From an uncultured Bacilli bacterium (GTDB taxonomy: Bacteria; Bacillota_I; Bacilli_A; RF39; UBA660), in the NCBI GenBank assembly GCA_947856335.1, contig CANUCD010000063.1, positions 1-5,751 of the forward strand: a DNA stretch of 5,751 nt, read 5' to 3'. The position numbers and the translations under genes are program-made. Position 1 is the stretch's first letter; each line of letters opens with the position of its first letter. Of this stretch, positions 1 to 5,702 are shown in pieces. The notes under the pieces were generated by a model. That model was not told the origin of the DNA, made no database searches, and saw nothing but the letters and a program-made list of their open reading frames with translations.

Positions 1-155
1 ACCCCGTTAGCTAAAGGCACACTTTGTGTTACTCTATACTTTGCAAAGCTTTTGCCTACAATAAATAAAACAAGAAGTGCAACTACACAGACAAAGCCAC
101 ATAAAAAATATAATCTAGTTTTATGAGATTTTATTCTTTCAAATTTAATATTCAT
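1..155 (-). CDS. membrane-anchored or secreted protein, N-terminal part only
   Basis: Reading leftward from the ATG at 153-155, 51 codons are open and the gene continues past the window edge. A strong AGAGGAGG ribosome binding site (complement of 160-167) sits four bases before the start and fixes it. The N-terminus is basic (K4, R7, K9, K12, R14). A hydrophobic helix follows at about residues 15-34, then the sequence FAKYRVTQSVPLANG. This is either an N-in membrane anchor or a signal peptide; S36-F37-A38 would suit signal peptidase cleavage. The segment after the helix resembles, from memory, the start of short surface proteins common in uncultured Bacilli, but no family can be assigned from 51 residues. 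The gene is divergent from the small ribbon-helix-helix gene and shares a 106-bp control region with it, so that regulator may act on it (inference). Confidence 0.75.
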   Translation of the reverse strand, partial: MNIKFERIKSHKTRLYFLCGFVCVVALLVLFIVGKSFAKYRVTQSVPLANG

Positions 156-176
156 TTTTCCTCCTCTATCTTATGC

Positions 177-226
177 ATACATTATGTATCATTATGAATA
201 CATATGCAAGTATAAAATGAATACAT
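177..226. promoter_or_regulatory. repeated ATACAT motifs, candidate operator array
   Basis: The hexamer ATACAT occurs at 177-182, 198-203 and 221-226, and in reverse complement (ATGTAT) at 184-189. The first and the inverted copy form a perfect palindrome with a one-base centre at 177-189. The last two lie in a 10-base direct repeat, ATGAATACAT, at 194-203 and 217-226. Spacing between same-direction copies is 21 and 23 bp, about two helical turns. The array sits between the ribbon-helix-helix gene and the divergent membrane-protein gene. Proteins of the Arc/CopG/MetJ class typically bind tandem or inverted sites of this size and often repress their own promoters. The motif positions are seen directly; their role as operators is inference, and short AT-rich repeats can arise by chance. 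Confidence 0.4.
181..209 (-). promoter_or_regulatory. candidate promoter for the leftward membrane protein
   Basis: On the minus strand, TTGCAT (complement of 204-209) is followed after 17 bases by CATAAT (complement of 181-186). The -10 matches the sigma-A consensus at five of six bases and the -35 at three of six. Transcription would start near 174, giving a leader of about 19 bases that contains the ribosome binding site. The 177-189 palindrome covers the -10, a position where a bound protein would repress. I found no equally good promoter for the rightward gene; TATAAAAT at 211-218 is a possible -10 without a clear -35. Confidence 0.35.
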
Positions 227-261
227 TTGAAAGTAAAATATTAGTGAAAGGATGAATTTGT

Positions 262-414
262 ATGTCAAGTGTAATTATTACTTTAAGAGTTAGCGAAGAA
301 TTAAAAAAAGAGTTAGATAAAATGGCTTTGGAAGAAAATAGGAGTTTAAATAATTTTATTTCTACTATACTTATTAAGTATGTTGATGAAAAACAAAAAG
401 GAGATAATAAATAA
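262..414 (+). CDS. small ribbon-helix-helix (Arc/CopG-type) DNA-binding protein
   Basis: A 50-residue frame starting at ATG 262-264 and ending in TAA. AAAGGATG at 247-254 provides a ribosome binding site. The protein follows the ribbon-helix-helix plan: a beta strand at residues 4-10 (VIITLRV), helix A at about 11-26 (SEELKKELDKMALEEN), the turn R27-S28-L29-N30 and helix B at about 29-43 (NNFISTILIKYVDEK), then a short charged tail. Members dimerise so that the paired strands enter the DNA major groove; alternating strand residues such as T7 and R9 would contact bases. Many are antitoxins or autorepressors, but no toxin gene follows: the next gene is convergent uvrA. It is more likely a stand-alone regulator, perhaps of itself and of the divergent membrane-protein gene (inference). 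The fold call is firm for such a short protein; the function is not known. Confidence 0.8.
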   Translation: MSSVIITLRVSEELKKELDKMALEENRSLNNFISTILIKYVDEKQKGDNK

Positions 415-447
415 AAAGCAAATGAACTTTAGAAAATCATTTGCTTT
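415..447. terminator. bidirectional intrinsic terminator
   Basis: A perfect 11-bp inverted repeat, AAAGCAAATGA at 415-425 and TCATTTGCTTT at 437-447, encloses an 11-base loop. On the plus strand it is followed by ATTTTGTTT; on the minus strand it is followed by TTTTTATTTATT. It starts one base after the stop codon of the ribbon-helix-helix gene, and its right arm overlaps the uvrA stop codon by two bases. One hairpin therefore serves both convergent genes. Confidence 0.8.
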
Positions 448-3259
448 ATTTTGTTTCTAATATTTTCTTTAAGAAAATACCTGTGTATGAATTTGAACAT
501 TTTGCTACTTGTTCTGGTGTTCCTGTTGCAATTACTTCTCCACCTAGGTTTCCTCCCTCAGGACCAAGGTCAATAATATAGTCTGCTACTTTGATGACAT
601 CTAAATTATGTTCAATAACTATTACAGTATCGCCATTATCAACTATTCTATTTAATATTTGAAGAAGTTTTTTTATGTCTTCACTATGTAAACCTGTAGT
701 TGGCTCATCTAATATGAAGATACTTTTACCTGTAGGTTTTTTTTGAAGTTCTTTAGCAAGTTTTACTCTTCCTGCTTCTCCACCAGATAGGGTAGGAGCT
801 GGTTGTCCAAGCTTAATATATGATAAACCTACTTCTTCCATTACTTTTAATTTATTATATACTTTGGGGATGTTCTCAAAAAATGGTAGAGCAGTTGATA
901 CTCGCATATCAAGAACATCAGCAATATTTTTACCTTTAAATTTAATAGATAAAGTCTCTTTATTATATCTTTTCCCGTTACATACATCACATGGAACATA
1001 AACATCTGGTAAGAAGTGCATTTCTATTTTTTTTACACCATCACCCCAACAAGCTTCACATCTGCCACCTTTTACATTAAAAGAGAATCTTCCTTTGTCA
1101 TAGCCATGCATTTTAGCTTCTTTTGTACTAGCAAATACATCTCTAATATCATCAAATACACCTACATATGTAGCAGGGTTACTTCTAGGAGTTCTACCAA
1201 TTGCATCTTGAGTTATATGAACTACTTTATCAATATATTCCATTCCTTTTATTTCTTTACAAGAACCTGGTATTTGTTTAGAACCATTTATTTCTACAGC
1301 AAGTGTTTTATAAAGTATTTCGTTAATTAAAGAAGATTTACCACTTCCTGATACTCCTGTTACACATACAAATTTTCCTAAAGGTATTTCAACATTTATG
1401 TTTTTTAGATTATGTTCACTTGCTTTTATAATCTTTAGTGATTTACCGTTTCCTTTTCTTCTTTTTTTAGGTATTTCTATTTTTTCTTTTCCACATAAAT
1501 ATCTTCCTGTTAATGATTTTTCATTTTTCATAACTTCTTTTGGAGTGCCACAAGCAATTACTTCTCCACCGAATTCTCCAGCTTCAGGACCAATATCTAC
1601 TAGATAATCGGCAGCAAGCATAGTATCTGTATCATGTTCTACAACGATTAAAGTATTTCCTAAATCACGCATTTCTTGCATAGCTTTAATTAGTTTTTCA
1701 TTATCTTTTTGATGTAAGCCAATACTTGGTTCATCTAAGACATATAATACTCCAGATAATTTAGAACCTATTTGTGTTGCTAGACGGATTCTTTGAGCTT
1801 CTCCACCTGATAGAGTACCAGCACTTCTAGATAAAGTTAAATAACCTAAACCAACATTGATAAGAAAATCTAAGCGATTTAGTATTTCTTTGGTAACAAG
1901 TCCACTTATTTCTTGTTCTTCTTTAGTTAGTTTTAAAGCAGCAATAAAATCTCTTAATTCTAAGATGCTTAAATTAGTAATTTCATAAATATTTTTATGA
2001 TTTATTTTAACTGATAAAACAGAATCATTAAGTCTTGCTCCATGACACTTTGGACAGAAAGATTCTATCATATACATTTCTATCCATTCTCTTCGCCAAC
2101 TACTGGTAGTTTCTAGATGTAATCTTTCAAGTTTATTTATAATTCCCTCATAATAATCTGTTACATAGCGAACATTTCCGTTTTTAGAAACATATTTATA
2201 ATCTATTTTATCTTTAGAACCATATAAAATAATATCTAGTTGTTCACGGGTTAAGTCTTTTATAGGGATATTAGGATCTATTTGATAGTAGTTACAAACA
2301 GCTAGTAACTGAGTTGTTTCAATGCTTAAATCATTGGAAATCGTTTTAATACCACCATCTAGAATACTTAAGTTTTTATTAGGTATTAAAAGAGATTCAC
2401 TTATCTTTAGTTTTGTTCCTAAACCTTTACATTCAGGGCAAGCTCCATATGGGGCATTAAAAGAAAATAGTCTTGGTTCAAGTTCTGGTAATGAGAAATT
2501 ACACTTTGGACAAGCATATGATTCACTCATGATTATTTCTTCTTTGCCAATAACATTTATTAGTACTTTTCCCTCTGCTAGTTTACAGCTTGTTTCTATT
2601 GCTTCAAATATTCTACTTCTTTCTTCATCTTTTAATACAATTCTATCAATTACAACTTCGATATTGTCTTTTTTGTTTTTTTCAAGATTTATTTCTTCAT
2701 CTAATGAGTGTATTTCCCCGTTTATTCTTACTCTTGAATATCCAGCTATTCTTAAATCAGAAAGTAATTCTTTATGAGTTCCTTTTTCACCGTGAACGAC
2801 TGGTGCCATAATCTCTAGTTTACTATTTTCTTCTAAATCCATAATACGGTTTGTCATTTCTTCAATGGATTGTCTTTTGATAGGAATATGATGTTTAGGA
2901 CAGTAGGGAATACCAATTCTAGCATATAAAAGCCTTAGATAGTCATATATTTCTGTAATAGTACCAACTGTACTTCTAGGGTTTTTATTGGTTGTTTTTT
3001 GATCTATTGATATACTTGGGCTAAGTCCTTCGATTGAATCAACATCAGGTTTTTCACTAATACCAATAAATTGTCTTGCATAAGCACTAAGAGATTCAAC
3101 ATATCTTCTTTGTCCCTCTGCAAAAATAGTATCGAATGCTAGTGATGATTTACCACTTCCTGATACACCTGTCATAACAATTAGTTTATTTTTAGGTAGT
3201 TCAATATCAATATTTTTTAAATTATTTTCTCTTGCTCCTTTTATAATAATTTTATCCAT
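446..3259 (-). CDS. uvrA: UvrA, excinuclease ABC subunit A
   Basis: A complete 937-residue UvrA, close to the family's usual length of about 940-960. UvrA is the cytoplasmic ATPase that dimerises, scans DNA for bulky lesions with UvrB and loads UvrB for incision by UvrC. Seen here: Walker A GVSGSGKSS at 31-39 and 635-643; ABC signatures LSGGE at 483-487 and 824-828; Walker B/D-loop motifs around LDEPSIGL (508-515) and LDEPTTGL (850-857); switch histidines in EHD (541-543) and EHN (883-885). Zinc pairs C250/C253 with C274/C277 and C734/C737 with C757/C760 are present, as are C120 and C402/C405, which probably form the third site. The start at 3257-3259 is set by AAGGAGA (complement of 3266-3272). 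A longer in-frame start at 3404-3406 lies upstream of the gene's own promoter and is unlikely. One oddity is G830, where the second signature normally reads GEAQR. uvrB is not adjacent, unlike in many Firmicutes. Confidence 0.97.
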   Translation of the reverse strand: MDKIIIKGARENNLKNIDIELPKNKLIVMTGVSGSGKSSLAFDTIFAEGQRRYVESLSAYARQFIGISEKPDVDSIEGLSPSISIDQKTTNKNPRSTVGTITEIYDYLRLLYARIGIPYCPKHHIPIKRQSIEEMTNRIMDLEENSKLEIMAPVVHGEKGTHKELLSDLRIAGYSRVRINGEIHSLDEEINLEKNKKDNIEVVIDRIVLKDEERSRIFEAIETSCKLAEGKVLINVIGKEEIIMSESYACPKCNFSLPELEPRLFSFNAPYGACPECKGLGTKLKISESLLIPNKNLSILDGGIKTISNDLSIETTQLLAVCNYYQIDPNIPIKDLTREQLDIILYGSKDKIDYKYVSKNGNVRYVTDYYEGIINKLERLHLETTSSWRREWIEMYMIESFCPKCHGARLNDSVLSVKINHKNIYEITNLSILELRDFIAALKLTKEEQEISGLVTKEILNRLDFLINVGLGYLTLSRSAGTLSGGEAQRIRLATQIGSKLSGVLYVLDEPSIGLHQKDNEKLIKAMQEMRDLGNTLIVVEHDTDTMLAADYLVDIGPEAGEFGGEVIACGTPKEVMKNEKSLTGRYLCGKEKIEIPKKRRKGNGKSLKIIKASEHNLKNINVEIPLGKFVCVTGVSGSGKSSLINEILYKTLAVEINGSKQIPGSCKEIKGMEYIDKVVHITQDAIGRTPRSNPATYVGVFDDIRDVFASTKEAKMHGYDKGRFSFNVKGGRCEACWGDGVKKIEMHFLPDVYVPCDVCNGKRYNKETLSIKFKGKNIADVLDMRVSTALPFFENIPKVYNKLKVMEEVGLSYIKLGQPAPTLSGGEAGRVKLAKELQKKPTGKSIFILDEPTTGLHSEDIKKLLQILNRIVDNGDTVIVIEHNLDVIKVADYIIDLGPEGGNLGGEVIATGTPEQVAKCSNSYTGIFLKKILETK

Positions 3260-3323
3260 GTTACTTCTCCTTATAATAATTATTTTAAACTTTTTTCTTT
3301 CATTTATAACTTCGAACGCTCTT

Positions 3324-3352
3324 ATTATAACACACGAACATATGTCAGTCAA
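3324..3352 (-). promoter_or_regulatory. uvrA promoter, sigma-A type
   Basis: On the minus strand the -35 TTGACT (complement of 3347-3352) and the -10 TATAAT (complement of 3324-3329) are exactly 17 bases apart. TG one base before the -10 gives an extended -10. Transcription would begin near 3317, leaving a leader of about 57 bases before the uvrA start at 3259. This is a near-consensus, intrinsically strong promoter, consistent with a gene held down by a repressor (see the SOS box within its spacer). Confidence 0.85.
3335..3348. promoter_or_regulatory. LexA/DinR-type SOS box in the uvrA promoter
   Basis: CGAAC-ATAT-GTCAG reads as a LexA site of the Gram-positive type (ideal CGAAC-N4-GTTCG). 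One half is perfect, the other matches three of five bases, and the ATAT centre is typical. It lies between the -35 and -10 of the uvrA promoter and overlaps the -35 by two bases, so bound LexA would block RNA polymerase. uvrA is a classical SOS gene in Bacillus and Escherichia, which supports the call. A further CGAAC half-site at 3313-3317, 22 bp away and near the predicted start of transcription, lacks a good partner half. Confidence 0.7.
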
Positions 3353-3370
3353 ACGATAGATATTAAAAAT

Positions 3371-3399
3371 TTGACAAAAGTATATTTTTATGTTAATAT
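3371..3399 (+). promoter_or_regulatory. promoter of the surface-protein gene
   Basis: A consensus -35 TTGACA at 3371-3376 is followed after 17 bases by TAATAT at 3394-3399, with TG at 3391-3392 giving an extended -10. Transcription would start near 3406, leaving a leader of about 38 bases. The -35 is 18 bp from the -35 of the divergent uvrA promoter, so the two polymerases face away from each other across a very short shared region. The SOS box ends 22 bp before this -35 and should not directly occlude it. Confidence 0.75.
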
Positions 3400-3443
3400 A
3401 GCACATAAAACAAGGGTTGATTGTTTTATAAGGGGGATTTTAT

Positions 3444-5501
3444 ATGTATGAGGAAAAATCAAGGAAAACAATTGTTATTGATTGGAAATCTTTACTAATT
3501 AAGCTTGCTATTTTATTTGCAGTTGTATTTATTATTATATGGATTGTTTCTTTATTTAATAAGGATGAAAAAGAATCTAATTTTGGTGTTAATATACAAT
3601 CTATGAGGGAAGCTGCAGATGATTATTTTACGGGTTCTAGACTTCCAAGTGGGGTAAATGAAAAAGAAGTGCTTACACTTGGAGAAATGTTTGATAAAAA
3701 GTTATTAGTAGAGTTTCAAGATGAAGAAGGAAATTCGTGTGATATAGAAAATAGTTATGCTGAAGTAACAAAGATTGATGAAGAAAATTATCGTTTAGAA
3801 ATTAGACTTATATGTAATAATGATAGTGATACAATAATAAATACTATTCATAGACCTATTAGTGATGATGAAAAGGTAATAGATGATGAAAAAGAAGAAA
3901 TAAAAGAAGAGGAAAAACCAGTAAAAGACGAAGAAGAAGATACTGATAAGACAACTAATAGTACAACTAATAAGCCATCAACTTCTAAACCTACGACATC
4001 AAAACCTAATAATAATACTTCTAGTAAGCCAAATACATCTGTTGGTACGACAACAAAACCAAATAATAATACAACAACAAAACCTAGTAAACCTGTTACA
4101 ACAACTTGCTCTTATGGTAAAATCGAATATTATTCTTTATATCCTTTAGCTTATGTTGTAAGTGGAGATTGTGCAGTTAGTTTATCAAGTATTAGTGGGT
4201 CTCATGCTAATAGTGCAACAAGAGTGGGTAATACTGAGTATAAGAAATTACTTACAGAGACTCGTGAACTTGAGAAGATGACAGGAGTAGATTTAGTTGT
4301 AAGTAATCCGGAGTATGCTAAGATAAAGAATAAAGCTGGAACGGGATATGTTGGTTATCAAATTTATTTTACGGTTAAAGAAAAGATAAGTACATATGGA
4401 GCAAAAACTATTTATGCTTATTATTTAGATCAAAAGGGTAATCGTAAAGTAGTTATAGATAGTCGTAATAGTCTTGGTTCTAATACAAATAGTACAATTA
4501 TTAAAGTTACTAGTCTTACTTTAAATCGTTCAAGTATAACTATGGATGTTGGTGATACTTATTATCTTAGTGCTACAATAAATCCAAGTAATGCAACAAA
4601 TCAAAAAATCACTTGGAGTAGTACTGATGCATCCGTTGCTACTATAAATAATGGTAAGATTACTGCTAAAGGTAGTGGAGAAGCTATTATTACAGCTAGT
4701 ATTGGAAATGTTAAAGATACAGTAAAAGTTAGGGTGTTAGAAGATGGCTATATAAAGTTTAATCGTTCAAGCATTACTTTAGATGTTAAAGATACTTATC
4801 AGATAAAGTATGATACTAACTTATCTGGAACTATTAAGTGGAGTAGTACTGATACATCCGTTGCTACTGTAAGTCGTGGTAAGATTACTGCTAAGGGTAG
4901 TGGGAAAGCTACTATTACTGCTAGTATTGGTGGTGTTAAAGATACTTTAAGAGTAACAGTAGAAGATGATACAACTTATTATTATTGTAGTACAAATACT
5001 AAGAGAGTATATTCTATAGGTGTTATTAGTGAATCAACAATTGATGATAGAAATACTTATCGTGATTCATATGAGGTTGTATTAAATAGTAGTGATGATT
5101 TAGATATTATAGATGTTGATTATGGAAATATTACATATAATGATGAATATTTAAAAGCATATAATTATTGGAAAAATAAGAGTGAACTTACTTTGATTGA
5201 TGGAAGTAATAAAAAAACATATGATCCTGGTAAGTATGGAACTTTAAGAGATAGTTCATTAAAAGAAGATAATTTCTCTGTTCGTGTTTCATATGATGGT
5301 CGTGTTGGTAATAAATATATATTTACTATCGATCGTAGATTAAGTAATCTAAATAATATTCGTTATGCAAAGACATATCGTAATAATTATTATTTACCTT
5401 TATATATTGATATTAAGTATGTAGATTATGATGATTGTGAATATATAACATCTAGTGAAGTAAAAAAATATGAAAGAGATGGATATATTTTAGTCGATTA
5501 A
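3444..5501 (+). CDS. N-terminally anchored surface protein with two Big_2 Ig-like domains
   Basis: A 685-residue protein starting at ATG 3444-3446 behind AAGGGGG (3430-3436). In order: a short basic cytoplasmic tail; one membrane helix at about 18-38; a region at 46-137 with two cysteines (C99, C124) that resembles the soluble part of a pilin; an acidic stretch at 139-167; a Thr/Asn/Pro/Lys-rich linker at 168-221; an unrecognised domain at 222-352 opening with C222 and containing C243; two bacterial Ig-like group 2 (Big_2) domains at about 353-430 and 435-507, each with WSSTD, VAT, GKITAKGSG and A(T/I)ITASIG; and an unrecognised C-terminal domain at 508-685 with C515 and C665. No LPXTG sorting signal or second membrane segment is visible, so the N-terminal helix should hold it in the membrane with the rest outside. 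Big_2 domains are common in adhesins and wall-associated proteins. An adhesion or wall-spanning role is inference; no enzyme motif was seen. Confidence 0.9.
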   Translation: MYEEKSRKTIVIDWKSLLIKLAILFAVVFIIIWIVSLFNKDEKESNFGVNIQSMREAADDYFTGSRLPSGVNEKEVLTLGEMFDKKLLVEFQDEEGNSCDIENSYAEVTKIDEENYRLEIRLICNNDSDTIINTIHRPISDDEKVIDDEKEEIKEEEKPVKDEEEDTDKTTNSTTNKPSTSKPTTSKPNNNTSSKPNTSVGTTTKPNNNTTTKPSKPVTTTCSYGKIEYYSLYPLAYVVSGDCAVSLSSISGSHANSATRVGNTEYKKLLTETRELEKMTGVDLVVSNPEYAKIKNKAGTGYVGYQIYFTVKEKISTYGAKTIYAYYLDQKGNRKVVIDSRNSLGSNTNSTIIKVTSLTLNRSSITMDVGDTYYLSATINPSNATNQKITWSSTDASVATINNGKITAKGSGEAIITASIGNVKDTVKVRVLEDGYIKFNRSSITLDVKDTYQIKYDTNLSGTIKWSSTDTSVATVSRGKITAKGSGKATITASIGGVKDTLRVTVEDDTTYYYCSTNTKRVYSIGVISESTIDDRNTYRDSYEVVLNSSDDLDIIDVDYGNITYNDEYLKAYNYWKNKSELTLIDGSNKKTYDPGKYGTLRDSSLKEDNFSVRVSYDGRVGNKYIFTIDRRLSNLNNIRYAKTYRNNYYLPLYIDIKYVDYDDCEYITSSEVKKYERDGYILVD
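3945..4106 (+). repeat. low-complexity Thr/Asn/Pro/Lys linker
   Basis: Codons 168-221 of the surface protein are built from ACA/ACT, AAT, CCT/CCA and AAA. They give short repeats such as TTSKPNNNT and TTTKPNNNT, separated by Ser/Thr-rich spacers. Such linkers usually extend outer domains through the cell wall and may be glycosylated. The near-repeated DNA could change length by slippage (inference). Confidence 0.75.
4500..4964 (+). repeat. tandem Big_2 domain repeat
   Basis: Two Ig-like domain copies lie side by side, at about 4500-4733 and 4746-4964. From TGGAGTAGTACTGAT (4614 and 4839) onward they are in register at a 225-bp offset. The 30 bases from 4614 and from 4839 differ at one position by eye, and the segments from 4653 and 4878 are also very similar. 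The first halves are offset by 237 bp, because the first copy has four extra residues near INPSNATNQK. The DNA-level similarity points to a recent duplication or gene conversion. Confidence 0.85.
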
Positions 5502-5531
5502 AAAAAGAATGGCGTAGTGTCATTCTTTTTT
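5501..5531. terminator. bidirectional intrinsic terminator
   Basis: AAAAAAGAATG at 5501-5511 pairs perfectly with CATTCTTTTTT at 5521-5531, and the stem can extend by G-T and C-G pairs to a loop of about five bases. The left arm begins on the last base of the surface-protein stop codon. The A-run and T-run at the two ends let it end transcription both from the surface-protein gene and from the small leftward frame at 5580-5702. Confidence 0.8.
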
Positions 5532-5579
5532 GAGTGTGAACTTCAAGGAGGATTTTTTTCGTATCTATTCAAAAATAAA

Positions 5580-5702
5580 CTAATTTTTTACTTTATTTTC
5601 TTCTTGGTCCTCACCAATACCATAGATACAGGCTTCGATCATACTAATTACTACATTGTTAAAAGAGGTGCTGTTTTCTTTCGCAATTTTTTCTACTTTC
5701 AC
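5580..5702 (-). CDS. possible short or truncated ribbon-helix-helix protein
   Basis: A 40-residue frame on the minus strand, GTG at 5700-5702 to TAG at 5580-5582. The text KVEKIAKENSTSFNNVVISMIEACIYG matches the end of helix A, the turn and helix B of ribbon-helix-helix proteins, and parallels EENRSLNNFISTILIKYV in the gene at 262-414. The usual first beta strand and most of helix A are missing: a stop codon lies two codons before the GTG. The only purine-rich ribosome-binding stretch (GAGG) is almost touching the GTG, too close to work well. Codons ending in C (AAC, AGC, ACC, ATC, GCC, GAC) are more frequent than in the neighbouring genes. It may be a decayed 5'-truncated gene, a frameshifted one, or a genuine small protein; I favour a remnant. 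The weak start keeps confidence low. Confidence 0.4.
   Translation of the reverse strand: MKVEKIAKENSTSFNNVVISMIEACIYGIGEDQEENKVKN

Noticed and set aside
262..447. Toxin-antitoxin pair with the small ribbon-helix-helix protein as antitoxin
   Set aside because: No toxin-sized gene lies beside it on the same strand; a terminator and convergent uvrA follow directly and the upstream gene is divergent.
1016..2811. Several plus-strand open frames of 69-151 codons opposite uvrA
   Set aside because: They are antisense to a complete, well-conserved gene, have Phe/Ser/Ile-rich compositions typical of reversed coding DNA, and lack ribosome binding sites.
3280..3303. A seven-residue leader frame (MKEKSLK) in the uvrA 5' leader
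   Set aside because: There is no convincing ribosome binding site, no regulatory amino acid pattern and no following attenuator hairpin; it is likely chance in AT-rich DNA.
3260..3406. A 49-residue N-terminal extension of UvrA from the in-frame ATG at 3404-3406
   Set aside because: It would start upstream of the strong uvrA promoter at 3324-3352, is not similar to UvrA, and lacks a ribosome binding site as good as that at 3266-3272.
3444..3560. Classical type IV prepilin leader on the surface protein
   Set aside because: There is no Gly/Ala followed by a cleavage site and the E5-type residue before the hydrophobic helix; the helix is preceded by IDWKSLLIK instead.
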